From positions 7,626,001 through 7,690,000 of the forward strand of contig JAOVFP010000001.1 in assembly GCA_025738555.1 (NCBI GenBank): a stretch of 64,000 nt of DNA, written 5' to 3'. A program made the translations under genes and the position numbers. The notes below the pieces were generated by a model. That model worked only from the letters and a program-made list of their open reading frames with translations. It was not told where the DNA came from and ran no database searches. The stretch is from Cyathus striatus. Taxonomy: Eukaryota > Basidiomycota > Agaricomycetes > Agaricales > Nidulariaceae. Positions within the stretch are counted from its first letter, which is position 1; the number at the start of each line of letters is the position of its first letter. Positions 34,645 to 47,731 of the stretch are shown piece by piece.

Positions 34645-36429
34645 CTAAACCAGATCCATTTCATGCTCATCTCTAGAGTTGTAGGTTGTACCAAGTGCAG
34701 GACGAGCAAAGAAAATAGATCGTGTCACCGAAGGAGCGCTTCCACTTCCATTCACATCTGATGATTTCCGCAAATTCAATATTAATCGAGATCCCTGATG
34801 AATTCTAAATTTTCCATCATCGGAACGAACGTATTTAACTGACCATAAATGACTGCATTGCATAGTAGCATCTGTAAACGTATTAGAAAGGTTTATATCA
34901 ACAACAGTGCAGAAAGGATTTACTCAACAAAGTACATATAAAATGTATATCCTTTCGGATCGATTGAGCTCCATGTCTGAAGTACCACTGATACTAAACA
35001 GTATGCTAATTAGAAAAATTACTTGAACTTATCTGTAAATATCTCCTACCAAGAACAATAAAGAAATACAATGTTCCATCACGCACAAGGGACGCCATAA
35101 TAGGGAAGCTGCTTCTTCTACTATGCAACAGGTTTCGCAGTCCACCTTGAATAGCACTGATATCCTTCCAAAATCTGAAAATAGTAAGTAGAAACATGAT
35201 AACTGATAACAGAATTTAATAAAATTCTAGTGGAAAATTGAAGTGAGCGTACGATGGATGGCAAGGTTGACTCCGAAATAAATGATTGATAGGGAGCTGA
35301 GAACGGTATCATCATCAAGATGTCTCCGATAGCACACAAATCCTGGAACATCGACAAGATCCATGCTCAACGAAATGGCATATAACATGGAATAAGCCAT
35401 GAGTATCTAGAAATGATGATCAGAGTAAAACAATTATGTGGTAGGTAGTTATATTTATCACACCAAAAATTGTGCTAGTTCATTTCCACTTGCACATCAG
35501 CCATAATCAACGAATGGTATTACAACTTACCCAGTAAACATAGTGCTAGAAACCATGCCACTGTTGTTATTATAAGATCAGTACATCATATATTTGCATA
35601 ATAGTTGGATGGAAGGCACACTTTTTCGGCTGTTCCCATAACATGCACTCACTCGGAATGCAAAGATAAGGTCCATTACTGTACTCAGTATAATTGATCC
35701 TCTATATGACTGCCATTATGTTTCATGCAGTATGATTAGATTGGGTTTTATACATTCGATCATGCCAGAAACCCGCTCTACAGCTACAGTTTTTGGTTAT
35801 AATCTTAATAAATCCAATTATTCTCTTATAATTACACCTTATTTCACAGATTTAGTTTATAAGACTGTAAATTCATATAGGAATACTGACATTGAGTGAT
35901 ACATTTCCAAGTACTTGAAAGGTTGATGCTGGAAAAATGTATTTTAGCTAAACTCTTTCATGTTGATGGAGCTCTTATTACGAATGAATGTGTTGATTCT
36001 GCAAGTGGCAGGGCTCATAAATTTGAATTTCTAGTAAAGAAATAAAACTTACATGATATATAGAGGACCGTAGTATCTTGCGATAATATAAAGAAGCTTA
36101 GGGATGGACCATTTCATTCCACTGAATAAAAGGGCAAGGCTCGGAGGTATATACTCTATAATTTGATACCAATCTTACCACCAGATGTATTTCACCTATG
36201 AGATGTCAGATCATTCATGTAAATTTCATAAAATGTGAATAATTTTACCTCGTCGACAAAGCAGTAAACAATATCATATCCAAGAGAAGATATAATAGCA
36301 ACTGGATTTTAAATAAGAAAACTAAGATTTGACATATAATAACTCACTGTTGATAGCATTTAGTATTGTGCTACCATATCTTAAGCCAATAATTTCGTCA
36401 AAGGGAAAACCTAAGTAAGTGTCGCTCAT
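34645..36429 (-). CDS. DUF6533-type membrane protein, paralogue 1
   Basis: A membrane-protein family typical of basidiomycetes, of unknown function. The start at 36429 gives MSDTYLGFPFDEIIG. Exon 1 (36429-36348) and exon 2 (36301-36249, SSLGYDIVYCFVDE) join in frame. A 17-nt microexon follows (36195-36179, VKYIW), then KWSIPKLLYIIARYYGPLYI: the DUF6533 signature. Later exons carry LIFAFRVSACYGNSRKSV (about 35690-35640), hydrophobic helices, and a soluble tail (KFRIHQGSRLILNLRK, 34863-34645). In the exon near 35600 the frame shifts between SIQLL and LIITTV relative to paralogue 2, so this copy may be damaged. Paralogue 2 lies 4.7 kb away in the same orientation. Confidence 0.7.
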
Positions 36430-39400
36430 TGTGAAGTTGTGAAATGTCTAGGGGTAAGAGGCACTAGACATACAGCACTTCTGTTATATATATTTGTTTG
36501 AATTTGCTAGTACTTATATAGCTTACTTTCACTAAAGACGGAACTTCGATATTACCTCACGGCTTAGATATATTAACGCTCGTACAGGATACTTATGAAA
36601 CATCAGTTGTACATGTAACCGGTAACTAGAAACTTCTAGTGGAGTGCCACAGAGACAACCAGAAATTTGAGATCTATACATTTACGCACTAACGCTTCTC
36701 CGTCCCTCGATCGAAACGGTCGAATTCGAACGGGGGTTGTGGCCCCGAAACAAGCCTGTGCTGGTGTACGATCGTTTGAGTATCCTAAAATAGTAGAGAT
36801 GTTGAAGGAGATAGTAATGCAGATCGTAGCGGGGACAAGTGGGAACGCAGCCCCCAAATGATGCATCTTGTCTCAACTATCGTCCACACATTCTCCCTTC
36901 CACTAATCTGCAAGCAGCGCTCCCTTGCCACTATTATCCCGCCGGGAGACAACGTGGCTCGCATCTCCTATCCCGTACCCAGGGGCCGGCACCGGTAAAC
37001 CCGGTGCCCCCATCCTGGTGTGCATCATGGTTGCTGTTCGCAGCTCTGCATGCATATTCCATTGTAATTTAATAACTACAAACTCTCTCTGTCCTTATCA
37101 ATCTGTGAAGAAAGAGATCCCAGCGGAGTCACAGTCCCAGGATATAATCCGTCCCTCCAACAAATTTCGCTATGGGAGTTAGTACCGGTCCTGCTGATGG
37201 CACTGAGGGAGATGGTAGTAGGGAGGGCGTAGTTGAGAGTAACGGGAACGTAGAAGCAGGCGGAAGAGGAGACGAACACATTAGTCGACGGACGAACGCC
37301 GTACACGTTATGTCTTCTCAAACTCTAACCTTCTCCTTCCTGGGCCCAGAAACATTGTGCACACGCACCACGCACTACAGCCGCATCCTCTCCTCCCTCT
37401 GCCTCGTCATCGCCCTGGCCTTCGGCCCGTCTACCCTCATTACTGGAGAAGGAAGATCGCACCTCTCTACGGCACCTTCGTATCCGACCCCAGACTACTA
37501 CTTATGCTGGAGGAAGATGCGGGAAGAAGCAGTCTCCATGAAATCACGTAAAACGGCGACGCAGGCTGCATTTTCCTTTTATCGGCGACATGCTGGGCGT
37601 AATGTGGTTAATGAGGTTCTGAAAGGCCGTTCGTGTTTGTCATCACTGGAGTAGGCGGGTGTCTTGTACATAGGGAAGCTGTGGGGAAGAGATGATTCTA
37701 GCGAATAGAGTATATCGTCAGTATTAAGGACATGAACAAAGGAGGGAGATAGAAGATGAATGCAATGAGGAAGAAGGGAAAACGTACCCTAGTACGCAAC
37801 GCTGCGAGAGTCCAAGTCGTACCGTTCAAGTCGTAGAACTGTACTATGATAAAACTGATGGTGCGGCCCTCGCACACAGTTGTCGTGGGCGTAGTATGAT
37901 TCAGAGGGTTTTGAGGGACGAATTGGGGACTGGCTAGAGTGTAACGGGGTGGATGGGTGGGGGTGTCTTTTACTGGAACGAAGACAGGTTCTAGCACATA
38001 GAGTCAGCGTTGAGAAGAAGAGTGAAGGTGAAAGGAGGACGATAAAAGCGGGAAGGGAAGGGAAGAAAGTAACGAGGAAGAAGGGAACTTACCCTATTAC
38101 ACAGCGCAGCTAGAGTCCACATTATCCCGTTCAAGTCGCTGAACTCGAGTATGAGTTATTAGAATGGGGGGTTGATGAAAGGCATGCATTTGAACTCGAA
38201 ATCATTCCTTAGAAGTGAATTAGGTTAGTACATTGTATGTTGAGATTTGAAACAAGAAAGGAAGGAAGAGGAGCGAGAATATGAAGATAGAGAGAGTGTT
38301 GAAACGGGAAATCGTGAACTAGCACATGCACAAGTGGTCATATTCAAGATTGAATATTGAAGGCGTGGGGTTAGTTGTAAAGAACCAAGTCTCTACCATT
38401 GTAAGGCGCTAATATCGACCCATATATACCCAGGAGAATAAGCTGTACCCTCCACGCTCAGTGCAGGACACCGAGATGGGGCAACTGATCCCCTCACATA
38501 ACGGTATGAGTAGGTACTGTCGCGTAACCACCCCCCGCGCCATGGAAAACAGGGCATGTCTACATGTGCTCTCGAGAGGATAGGAGGTTATGTTCTTCAC
38601 GTCCTAGAGAACGGTTTGGAGCGGCAGAATGACATAGCAGGTAAGGTGTATGCCTGTTTTCCCCCCAGCATAGCGCGCGCCATGGAGAACAAAGCAAAAG
38701 AACTGATGACGACGTCAACTCACCTCAGTCACATTGAAAGCTCCAGCCTCCTTCATCCCATGCTCCCACTCGATATCGAGGATGCGCACGCGGCGGTGAT
38801 TTGAAAGGGTCAAGCTTTTGTTGTTGTTATTGAGCTCGTTGGCGTTGGCCATGCTGCTAAGGAGGAGGAAGCTCGGGGTGTTGTATAACTTGTATTGAAT
38901 GTGGAATATACATCTTGAGTAAGAATTATGCGCACGATAGGAGTCGATTCGAGTTGGATTTGAGTGAGAGTGTACCTCAGGTAGGTAGTTCGGGCCGGTG
39001 CTCAGTACAAGGGGGGGAGGACGGGCCAGAGCTCAAACTCAAAAGTTTCGCAAGCAAGTGGCTGTGTCATTTGTGATGGCACTCAACAATGGCTGCACGT
39101 GATGTATTGATGAGAGCATCATGCCGGTGAGTCTGCCGCTTGATTTCGCCAATGAGTTGTTATTCTTCCATACATTTTCTTGTGCGTTCTTATTCCGTGG
39201 CCATAATGTCTACTCTCCTATTTACATACCAGGTAAGTATGGGATTATAATGCAACAATGCATCTGCGCTGGAAAAAGCTATGACTTGGCGTGCACCACA
39301 CTTTGGATTGAGTTGGAGAAGTTGTTGGAGTCGATCTGCCAGATGGAAGAACACCTCGCGCTGATGGAGTACCCACTGTGGTGTACTTAAAGTTACCGTG

Positions 39401-41100
39401 CAGCCGAGATCTTAGACAATGCATTGACTTTTTACATTTTAGGTATATTGTACAATTCTCTGTTCAACGTGTTCATAGGTGCTTTAGTGCACCATTGTCC
39501 TTTCCAGTACCTTATTCAACTCGTGTACATGCATTGTGTAGACTAAGGAGATATAACTGTATAACTGCCGACGGCAATATGATACAGCCAACGTCAGTAA
39601 CTTCAATTCTCTACAAGTCAATATATTTAGAACATGCCATATGTACTATTATAAAACAACCGATGAACCCGTAGATGGATAGTATTTCCCTTGGAATCGC
39701 TCTATTGCCTAAATATTACAACTTTGTCATTTAGCCTACACATACAACAAATGGATTTTTCCGCGCTCCAGAGTGAAGTAAGTACAGCTTCGTTAAATGA
39801 ATTACTCGAACCTGAGGTTTCTCTACATTTAGGGATGGCGTGTATATTTATCTCGAAGGACGCAGATCAGCGATGCCATACCACGGAACAATGTAAAATC
39901 CAAAATCAATGTTGCGAACAGGACATATATCACGGACGCCCACTATATCACAGGTAGTTCCTCGGCGGAACAGTTTTCGAGTGTATGACAGTGATGAGAA
40001 GGTGACCAGATCATTAACATTATTGGCTTTATACTCTCGCACTCACTACTTCATAGTATATTCACCTTGACAGTATATGTGAGCGTGATACGACGTCAGT
40101 AAGTATTGACTTTCACCCACTGTAACTCGACATTCCTAACGCAAGCATTAAACGATGCAATATTTTGAAACATCACGAGCGCCCACTATATCATAATTGG
40201 GTTGTTCAGGGGAACAAATTTCGAGCAGTGCATGCTCACGAAGAGGCGATGAGATCATTTTTATTATTACTATCACGTCGCTTTGTATTATAGGCAACAA
40301 ATCAGTCCATGAAAAGATGATACAAATATATGAATAATAGGTGCACTTGGCAATGACTTTCTTCTGTATGTTGACAATCCTAACACAAGTATTGCAGTTG
40401 CAGTTAACATTAGCACATAGTGGACAAGAATGAACTTGAAGGTGATAAAATCGATATCCTCACTTCGTATTGTCATTAGGTTATCGTAGTGGCGCTGCTT
40501 TAGACCTCCAATAGATATGTGAAGCGATGAATCCTCCAAATGGCAACATATGTATAAGCATCAATCATCTCTAGTCGCCGCTTTATACCTTCAACATGGC
40601 AGACTCGGAAGGAATCGGAGTGAGCTCTTGACAGTAATATTGTTGATTTTGATGAGGGATTACGGTGTTCATGCCTACCTTTCGCTCAGGCGCTCAGTGC
40701 TCGATATTCGACATGTCTACATTACTTATTCGTATCTGTAACTTGACATACTACCAGCATATCAAAGACTTTATAATGATAACACTCATTCGTAGTGGCG
40801 CTGTTTTAAATCTGCAATAGATACATTGAAAGTGCAGAATCTTACAAGCAGCGCTACGGTAGCATAGGCATTGTAGGCCCAATTGCTTCATAGGCCAGCG
40901 TTCATTTAGATATACACATGTTTTTGGTTAATAATGGTATCGACTTCTGGTCTCTCTTCCTAATTAAATGTTCCCTGAAATGTTAATTAAAAAAATTATG
41001 AATAACCTAGATACCTCAATTGCATAAATGCTATGCATTCTCAATGCTTGCATACTTCTAAGGTAAGTGTATAGTATCAATAAATAATCCCCTCTAATTC
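36430..41100. other. 4.7 kb between the DUF6533 paralogues, no gene resolved
   Basis: CpG-rich, host-like sequence with scattered short ORFs (such as plus 37172-37654, 160 codons; minus 37698-37997) but no known domain. A GC hairpin (GGCACCGG...CCCGGTGCC) lies at 36988-37011. Two copies of a gene fragment occur at 37741-37850 and 38041-38150. Upstream of gene 1, GGAACTTCGATATTACCTCA (36540-36559) matches the segment upstream of gene 2. Small genes with many short exons could be hidden here. Confidence 0.4.
37741..38150 (-). repeat. duplicated gene fragment (TWTLAALRTR exon end)
   Basis: Two direct copies about 300 bp apart read on the minus strand as YDLNGTTWTLAALRTR and SDLNGIMWTLAALCNR. 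The first is followed by a donor-like GTACGTTTTCCCTTC, the second by GTAAGTTCCCTTC. Similar pieces occur at 33960-34020 and 45460-45560. They look like copies of one exon border dispersed with its gene or a repeat; the product is unknown. Confidence 0.45.
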
Positions 41101-41109
41101 GCTGGAAGT

Positions 41110-42876
41110 CTAAACTTGATACATTTCATGTTCTTCATCCCTGGAGTTGGTGCCGGTGCCAGGAGCGGGGTGAGCGAAAAAAATTGACTGCGACATGGAG
41201 GGAGCACTTCCACTTCCATCCATGTCTGTCATTTTCCGTAAATTCAGTATCAATCGAGATCCCTGATGTATTCTAAATTTAATCATCAGAGTGAATGGAC
41301 CATAACTGACCGTATGTGACTGCATCGCAAAATACCACCTATAATTGAATGAGAAAAGTTTAGATCAACAGGAGTAACCATGGTATTTACGGGCTAAAAT
41401 AGAAACCAAATGTTGCTACTCTGGGATCAACTGAACTCCATGTCTGAAATACCGTAAATACTAAAAAATATTTAGATCAGAATACCATTTCTATGAATAT
41501 ATTTCCAAACATCTCACCAAATATAATTAAGAAATACAGTGTTCCATCACGCATAAAGGATATCACAATAGGGAAGCTGCCTCTTCCACTTTGCAACATG
41601 TTTCGCAGTCCTCCACTAGCATCACTAATATCCTTCCAAAATCTTAAAATTGTAAGTAGAAACATAGTAGCTGTTGACAGAAAATAAGTAGATGATCCTA
41701 TAACATTGAAGTAGAAATACAATGGATGGCAAGGCTGACTCCATAAGAAATGGCTGCTAGCAAGTTGAGAAGGCTAGCATTTTCAGGAGTGTTCATGACA
41801 CATATCAATCCTGGAACTTCAATAAGATTTTTACTTTCTGCAATGGCAGTTAGTATGGAAGAAGTGAAGAGTATCTAAAAATAATGATTACAGTGCAACA
41901 ATTGTGTTGTAGGTATTTTATTAGCTCACCAAAGATTATGCTATTATGTTTGACATGCACATCAGTCTTAATTGACAAATGGTATTTTAGCTTACCAGCT
42001 AAAGATATCCCTAAAAACAACACAACTATTGTTACTTTAAGATTAGTAATTTGTAGATTTGCCAGTTGGATGGAAAGCACACTTTTTCTGCTGTTTCCAT
42101 AACATGCACTGACTCGGAATGCAAAGATAAGGTCAACTGCTGTAAACATTATGTCTTGCCCCCTACATAATTAATGTTATGTTGCATGGACAAAATTAAT
42201 TAAATCAAAATGCTTACATTTGATCATACCAGGAAGCTGCTTGACAGCTACAGTGTAGGTTAGAATTTAATATACCCAATTCTTCTTCTATAGTTATAAC
42301 TTATTTCACAGATTCAGTTTATGAGACGGTAAATTCATGTGAGAATTACTGACATTTAGTGATACATTTCCGAGTGTGTCAAAGAATGGTGCTAGAATGG
42401 AAGATAAATTTCAGCTAAAATATTTTACAATGATAAAACATATAATACGAATGAAACAGCTAATTCTGTAGTAATCAGAAATATGCCTTCTTATAAAGAA
42501 ATAAAACTTACATGATATACAGAGGACAATAGTATCTTGCAATAATATAAAGAGTCTTGGGAATGGACCATCTCATTCCACTGGGAATGAATTTGAGATA
42601 TATATTGCCTAATGAGATACCCATCTCACCACCAGATGTATTTCACCTATATTGTGTAAGTTCATAACAAATGGATGATAATTGACAATACCTCGTCGAA
42701 AAGGGAGTAAATGGTATCATAACCGAGAGAAGATATGACAACAACTGAATCATATAGAGCAGAAACTATGGTTTAAGATATGCTAATGACTTACCATCGA
42801 TGGTATTTAATGCGATTTGGAGAGATATACTGCTAATTATATCGTCGAAGGGAATGCCAAAGTAGGTATCGCTCAT
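41110..42876 (-). CDS. DUF6533-type membrane protein, paralogue 2
   Basis: Same architecture as paralogue 1. The start at 42876 gives MSDTYFGIPFDDIIS; exon 2 has SSLGYDTIYSLFDE; the VKYIW microexon is followed by RWSIPKTLYIIARYYCPLYI. The 42149-41990 exon (VDLIFAFRVSACYGNSRKSV then helix TIVVLFLGISLA) is intact in frame. The 41880-41710 region encodes LLNLLAAISYGVSLAIH and the 41650 region FWKDISDASGGLRNML. The soluble C-terminus (KFRIHQGSRLILNLRKMTDM) ends at 41110. Several transmembrane helices are expected. Exon borders are clean GT-AG, so this copy is the better candidate for a working gene. A LINE fragment sits about 105 bp upstream and may have separated it from its promoter. Confidence 0.75.
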
Positions 42877-42982
42877 GGTGTAACATAAAAGGTGGGAGTC
42901 ATTTGACTAAGATCACTCGTATATATACGTTATGAGGTTACTAGCGCCTATGTAGCTTAGTTTGCACTAATGATGGAACTTC

Positions 42983-43548
42983 TGCCCTGCCTATGCAGAC
43001 CGGCGTCACGAGCTTCTGGCGCAATGCGCGCTTCGCAACCGCCATGTCTCCCTGTGCAAAATCATCTCAGATCCAACAAACCTCTCCGCGCTCGCTGAAT
43101 ATATTAATGCCACAGGACGCCTACATCGAACACTGGGCTTCATTCCTCTCTGGAGCCCCCCGCAGGAGGAAGATTAGTTGCAGTGGTAGCTTGAAGGGGA
43201 TACGGATATGGATACTCTCGGTTGTGGTTTTTCTTTGACTCTTACAAGCACTGCTGCACCCAGCCCAAAACACGCTCTCCAGCTCTGGCGTACAGCCACA
43301 TAACTCAACATTCACGGTGCGCATTCACCCCGGTGTTGCCTCCGTTTACATCCTCCTTGTGACATGCCTACGCATGCCACTCCGAGGCCCTTATACTATT
43401 GCCGCATACTTACACTCACGTCATACATCACCTACACACACACACAGTACTTTACCTTAGCTTACGGTAGACATCTCTGTCGCGACATATGGGTCACCAT
43501 CACCGACATTAAATACAGGATTATTTTTATTTTTATTTTAAAAAAAGT
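42983..43548 (+). mobile_element. 5'-truncated LINE insertion with target duplication
   Basis: The insert is bounded by TGGAACTTC on both sides (42974-42982 and 43549-43557). It opens inside an ORF reading RRHELLAQCALRNRHVSLCK, then NATGRLHRTLGF, with a stop at about 43175. A 3' region follows, ending in TTATTTTTATTTTAAAAAAA. A 5'-truncated C-terminal ORF, A-rich end and 9-bp duplication are the marks of a non-LTR retrotransposon. The paralogous site upstream of DUF6533 gene 1 (36535-36559) has the same sequence without the insert. The LINE clade is not determined. Confidence 0.7.
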
Positions 43549-43557
43549 TGGAACTTC

Positions 43558-46500
43558 GATAGTGCCTCACAGCATTTGTATACGGACACCCGCATATGAT
43601 ATCATGTATCAACACAAGTGATCAAAAGCATCTCAGTAGAACTCCACAGAAAAAACAGGGAATCTTACCTTCTATGCTTACCTTAATGAGTCCATTCCAC
43701 ATCCGAATAGATGGTTTGTGTTTTCGTGATTATCTATTCCGTTTAGTGTGATCTAGATGATTGATCGAAAAAGTTTCCTTCAGTTGGGGTTTACTGCTAG
43801 AAGATCAGTAATGGACCTGCTGTATTAAAAGTTAATATCAACCGAGTCCCTAGTAAACATCTGAAAAATGACATTAGCATAAGATTAAGGGTGGATAGAA
43901 CGTTGAATACGTACGAAAGGTGGATTTGATACCGTTGAAGACGAAGACGAGAATGGTGTCAACCCATCAGCTCCTTCACCGCTTTCAAATTTTCTACATC
44001 AGAATGGTTGCATTGAAGTAAATCATGCACATTGATGCTTCATTTCTTTGCAATATATCTCACTCCACAAAATATCTCTCCCGAAATCATCTTCGCACTT
44101 CATGAAGCACCTCTTCTAATATTTTATCTGACTGAACTTCACCTCAGTCCCATCAAGGAAATCTTCGTTGTCACGAATGATGGTCTAACACGATTTGAAC
44201 AGAATTGGTACTCATGAGATCGTGGTTGCAACACTGACCATTCCATAATTACGGTCATTTATGAGCCACTTCATTGTTACCTAAGGCTAGCTGTAGTTAT
44301 ATTTGCCTTGGGGGGAATGTAACTTGAATTTACCAGTGAAGTCGCATGTGTAGACGAGTTCTTCCAAGTGTTCCCTTTTCCCAGCGCAGAGAGGCATTTT
44401 ACCCGTTGAAACACAAAAAAAATATGTCTTAGTAGTAGAATTAACATATCGACAACAGAATCAGGACACCCAAAGGGATGTTACAAGTTCGGGAGAGTGA
44501 ACGATAAATCCGAAACAATACAGTCCTCGGCCGATCGGCATCGTGAACTTGCTGCTGAGGCCATCACAAACAACACAGCCACATACTTGGTCGTCTATAC
44601 GGTAACCAACCTCAACTTCGCACCCTCTCTCTCTACCTCTCTCCCGGTTCTCATAGTACTCATGTCTTGTTCTGCTTTTCATATTGATTTATTTATGGCC
44701 CCCATCAAGAATTTGGATGTTATGCTCGGAATGAAGAAAGACGGATAACTCAACTAGTCCTATCGCGGTATTCAAGATGCATCACCCTCAGGCTATACGA
44801 CAGTGCTCAAAGCAGGCTGCAATGCCGCTTGCGCCTCATCCAGCGCGAGAAAAAGATGGAAGTGGGCGAAGAATACAAGTTATCTGAGATGAGTTGAGGT
44901 GTAACTCAATCTATCTTTTGCGCTCGCGTACCTGGAGTCCGGGTCTCTGTTGAGGTGATTGGCCACGGAGACCTTAAGAAGCTTCATCGGTGGGTGCAGT
45001 TTTGTTTCGGATGGAGTATAGGGACGATAGCAGGGTGTGTCGAAGGAATAGCCAGAGACAAGAACGTACTGCTGTATAGTTCCCAGTCGTCTAGCATCTA
45101 GCGTGAAAGTGAGGAGGAGCCTAGTGCACCTAGCCATCATCCCCACACCTCGCTCTCGAGCATATCATGCCTGTTCAGAGAGCTATGGAGGGCCAGGGTA
45201 AACCAGCTGTAGGCCTTGTTCTCTATGGCGCGAACAGTAACTACCAACCAGTCTCCGCTGTGTGCGGAGGGTACGGTGTCACTGTACTCATTCGTGTTGT
45301 GCGCTAAGTGATAGGTGCTACAAAAACGCGTTCTTGTTATCGCACTCTTCCTTCTTATTCTCTCGCTTTCTTGTTTCATATCTCAACATATAATATATAC
45401 TAACCTAATCCACTTCTAGGGAACAATGCCAAGTGCTCATGCACACCTCCATTCTGTCAAACCCGGACGGGATGAGGCGAACCCTTTCTGCGTGGCGTAC
45501 TAGTGTACGTTCCCCTTCCTTTTCATTCATATTTTTATCTAACGTACGTTACCCTTCGTTCGTAGTAACATCGCTCTCCTGCCGCACCCGCACCTGCACC
45601 CGCAGACTCTTAAAACCAAACACAGTCTTCTCTTCAAAGCCCACCACACCGCCTTTCAGAACCTCCGAATCATACTACATCCACAACAACCGCGCACATG
45701 CACCACACCGCATGTGTATGCTACCTCAAAACGGAGATTGTATGATCTGGGGGAATGATGAGTCCTGCCTGAAGTACAGTCGGCATATTCCTCGAGCGAT
45801 GAGCGTGGATGTAGAGGGGGTGAGGGGTATGGGGAGAGGAACAGGGGATGTAGCCGTGGAGACTGCTACTGGATCGGCGAGAGAGAATGCATGAGTTTGA
45901 GAGCGCACGCATCGTGTGCGTCTGTTGGCGGTTGCGTCCTGAGGACACTTTCGTCTACGTTCCCTTTATCCTTAGCATCGCTACTACTATCTCTATATCC
46001 ATCACCCTCGGACCTTACCTTCCTCACCCGCCCAAGCAGCACACTCAACATCATCAGTACCATCAGCGACGGGAAGAACACTTCAAGTATCCTTCTCCAG
46101 CACGACCTTTTCAGGGACATCGTCTGCATTCTAATCGATGGAGTGAAGGAGGAGCATTAGTGTGCCAGTGATGGGGGTGCCGACTGTCTTTGGGTTTTGC
46201 TTCCTTTAGTCAGGTCTTTGGTCCAGTCTTTCTTCAGATCCAGAGAAAGGAATAGGGAACCTCCCTACCACCACCCCTATTTTCAGCGTCCTCACCATCA
46301 CCCTCGTCCTTACTTGCCATAGCGGCACCTTCATCATCACCGCCACCATCGGTCTTCAAAATTCTTTTTCGATGACGCCATTCACGTTTCAATCCAACCG
46401 TTTTGATGGAGGGATGTAGGAGTGTTATTGCGCCGTTACATGGAAGACGTGAATGAAGAAAAGGAAGGGAATGGTTACCAGTTTCTGGATGGAAATACGA

Positions 46501-47345
46501 CGTTTACCTCCCGGACTTCGAGCCGATCTGTGCACAGACGTGCCAATCCGTCTTCTACAATGAGATAGCCCAATTTTCTTTCTACCTCGTTGTCGTCTTC
46601 GTCTTCCTCTTTCTTATCTCCGAGGAAGATGACAGCGACAGTACTGAGTCCGTCGATGAGGATACAGTCGAACCTGTCATAACTCACAGGGGTCGGTGGA
46701 CCTGAAAAGTTATGAGTTTTCGTGGGTTATGACTTGTCGCGAAACACACATATATTACGTAATATGATTTGACAGTGTGGTATATTACGTAATACACCTT
46801 ACACGCGGGAAAAGAACTGAGTGATCTTGGTGGGCACCATCAAGGGGGCACGCGAAAAAAAATGAATGACCTGGGGTCGATTTTTTTTAAATCAGGTCCC
46901 TACCCTACCTTACCTACCTATTTCGCTTACTAATCCGATCAAATTTCCATTTAAAGAATATAATCTATTTTAAGCTGCCCTAACTTACAGTTGCTCTTTG
47001 GTTTCTCTGTGTCTTCATCTATGTATTGCTTGCAGGTCCACAGGTTGAGTCACTGAAGGTTCCAATTGGGAAAATATTCCATCATCTATTGTGAGCATAT
47101 ATATATCAAGTAGTCAATATAATTTACAAGATTAGAAGTATACAAAGTTGGAACTACATAACAAGTCTGTGAATGCTGGAATAACAGTGGCATAGTAGAT
47201 AAATTAGAAAACCTACAGTTGAAATATAGTGATGCAAGCAATAAGGTCTTGGGCATTCCTGTTTCATATGTAGTCTATTTAAACAATAGATATAGACATA
47301 TATATTGAAGATCACTATATTAATTTGAACTTTGAAGTACTTAAG
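43558..47345. other. CpG-rich stretch left of gypsy C, no gene resolved
   Basis: Short ORFs on both strands (44497-44748 plus, 44880-45146 minus, 45433-45894 plus, 46475-46687 minus) contain no motif I recognise. The CILIDG string appears both at 46120-46150 (plus) and 46650-46670 (minus), hinting at a local inverted duplication of a small gene. A TLAALRTR-like fragment lies at 45460-45560. Two TATATTACGTAAT sites lie at 46751 and 46781. From 46930 the sequence turns AT-rich. Confidence 0.4.
46751..46793. promoter_or_regulatory. two TTACGTAA palindromes 30 bp apart
   Basis: TATATTACGTAAT occurs twice, at 46751 and 46781, exactly 30 bp (about three helical turns) apart. TTACGTAA is a known fungal bZIP (Yap-type) recognition sequence. 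No target gene could be assigned, so a regulatory role is only a possibility. Confidence 0.35.
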
Positions 47346-47731
47346 TGTTAGTGACAGACAAGCAAAATGCTTGAAGTCGAACTCAAACACTCAAAAAGAA
47401 GGAGGTGAAGTGAATCTTATTGCAAGTCTGGAATAAACTAGCACAAGAATAGCGAATTACTAACTAGAAAGACTGTATTTATAGAATAATCCATGAGGGA
47501 ATCACATGTAAGTATTGCCTACACTTCAACGCATGTTACTGTGCTTCTACTGTGCAAACTCATGTACTACGTATGTAAAAGGCATGGCTGAACTGTGGAC
47601 TGTGCCCGTAGTCTTGATGAATAATGCATGTTGATACACATGGTGTCCGCATTGTGTGTCATATGACTGATCATGTGTTGATAAGATAAGATATGAGTGG
47701 ATTAGATAAGATAAAGTGCGAGATCCTAACA
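47346..47731 (-). repeat. gypsy C 3' LTR
   Basis: 386 bp, TGTTAGTGACAGAC ... GAGATCCTAACA. Minus-strand AAAGGGGGGTAA (47732-47743) directly inside is the polypurine tract. It is similar to the right LTR but carries scattered transitions and a few indels. Confidence 0.9.
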
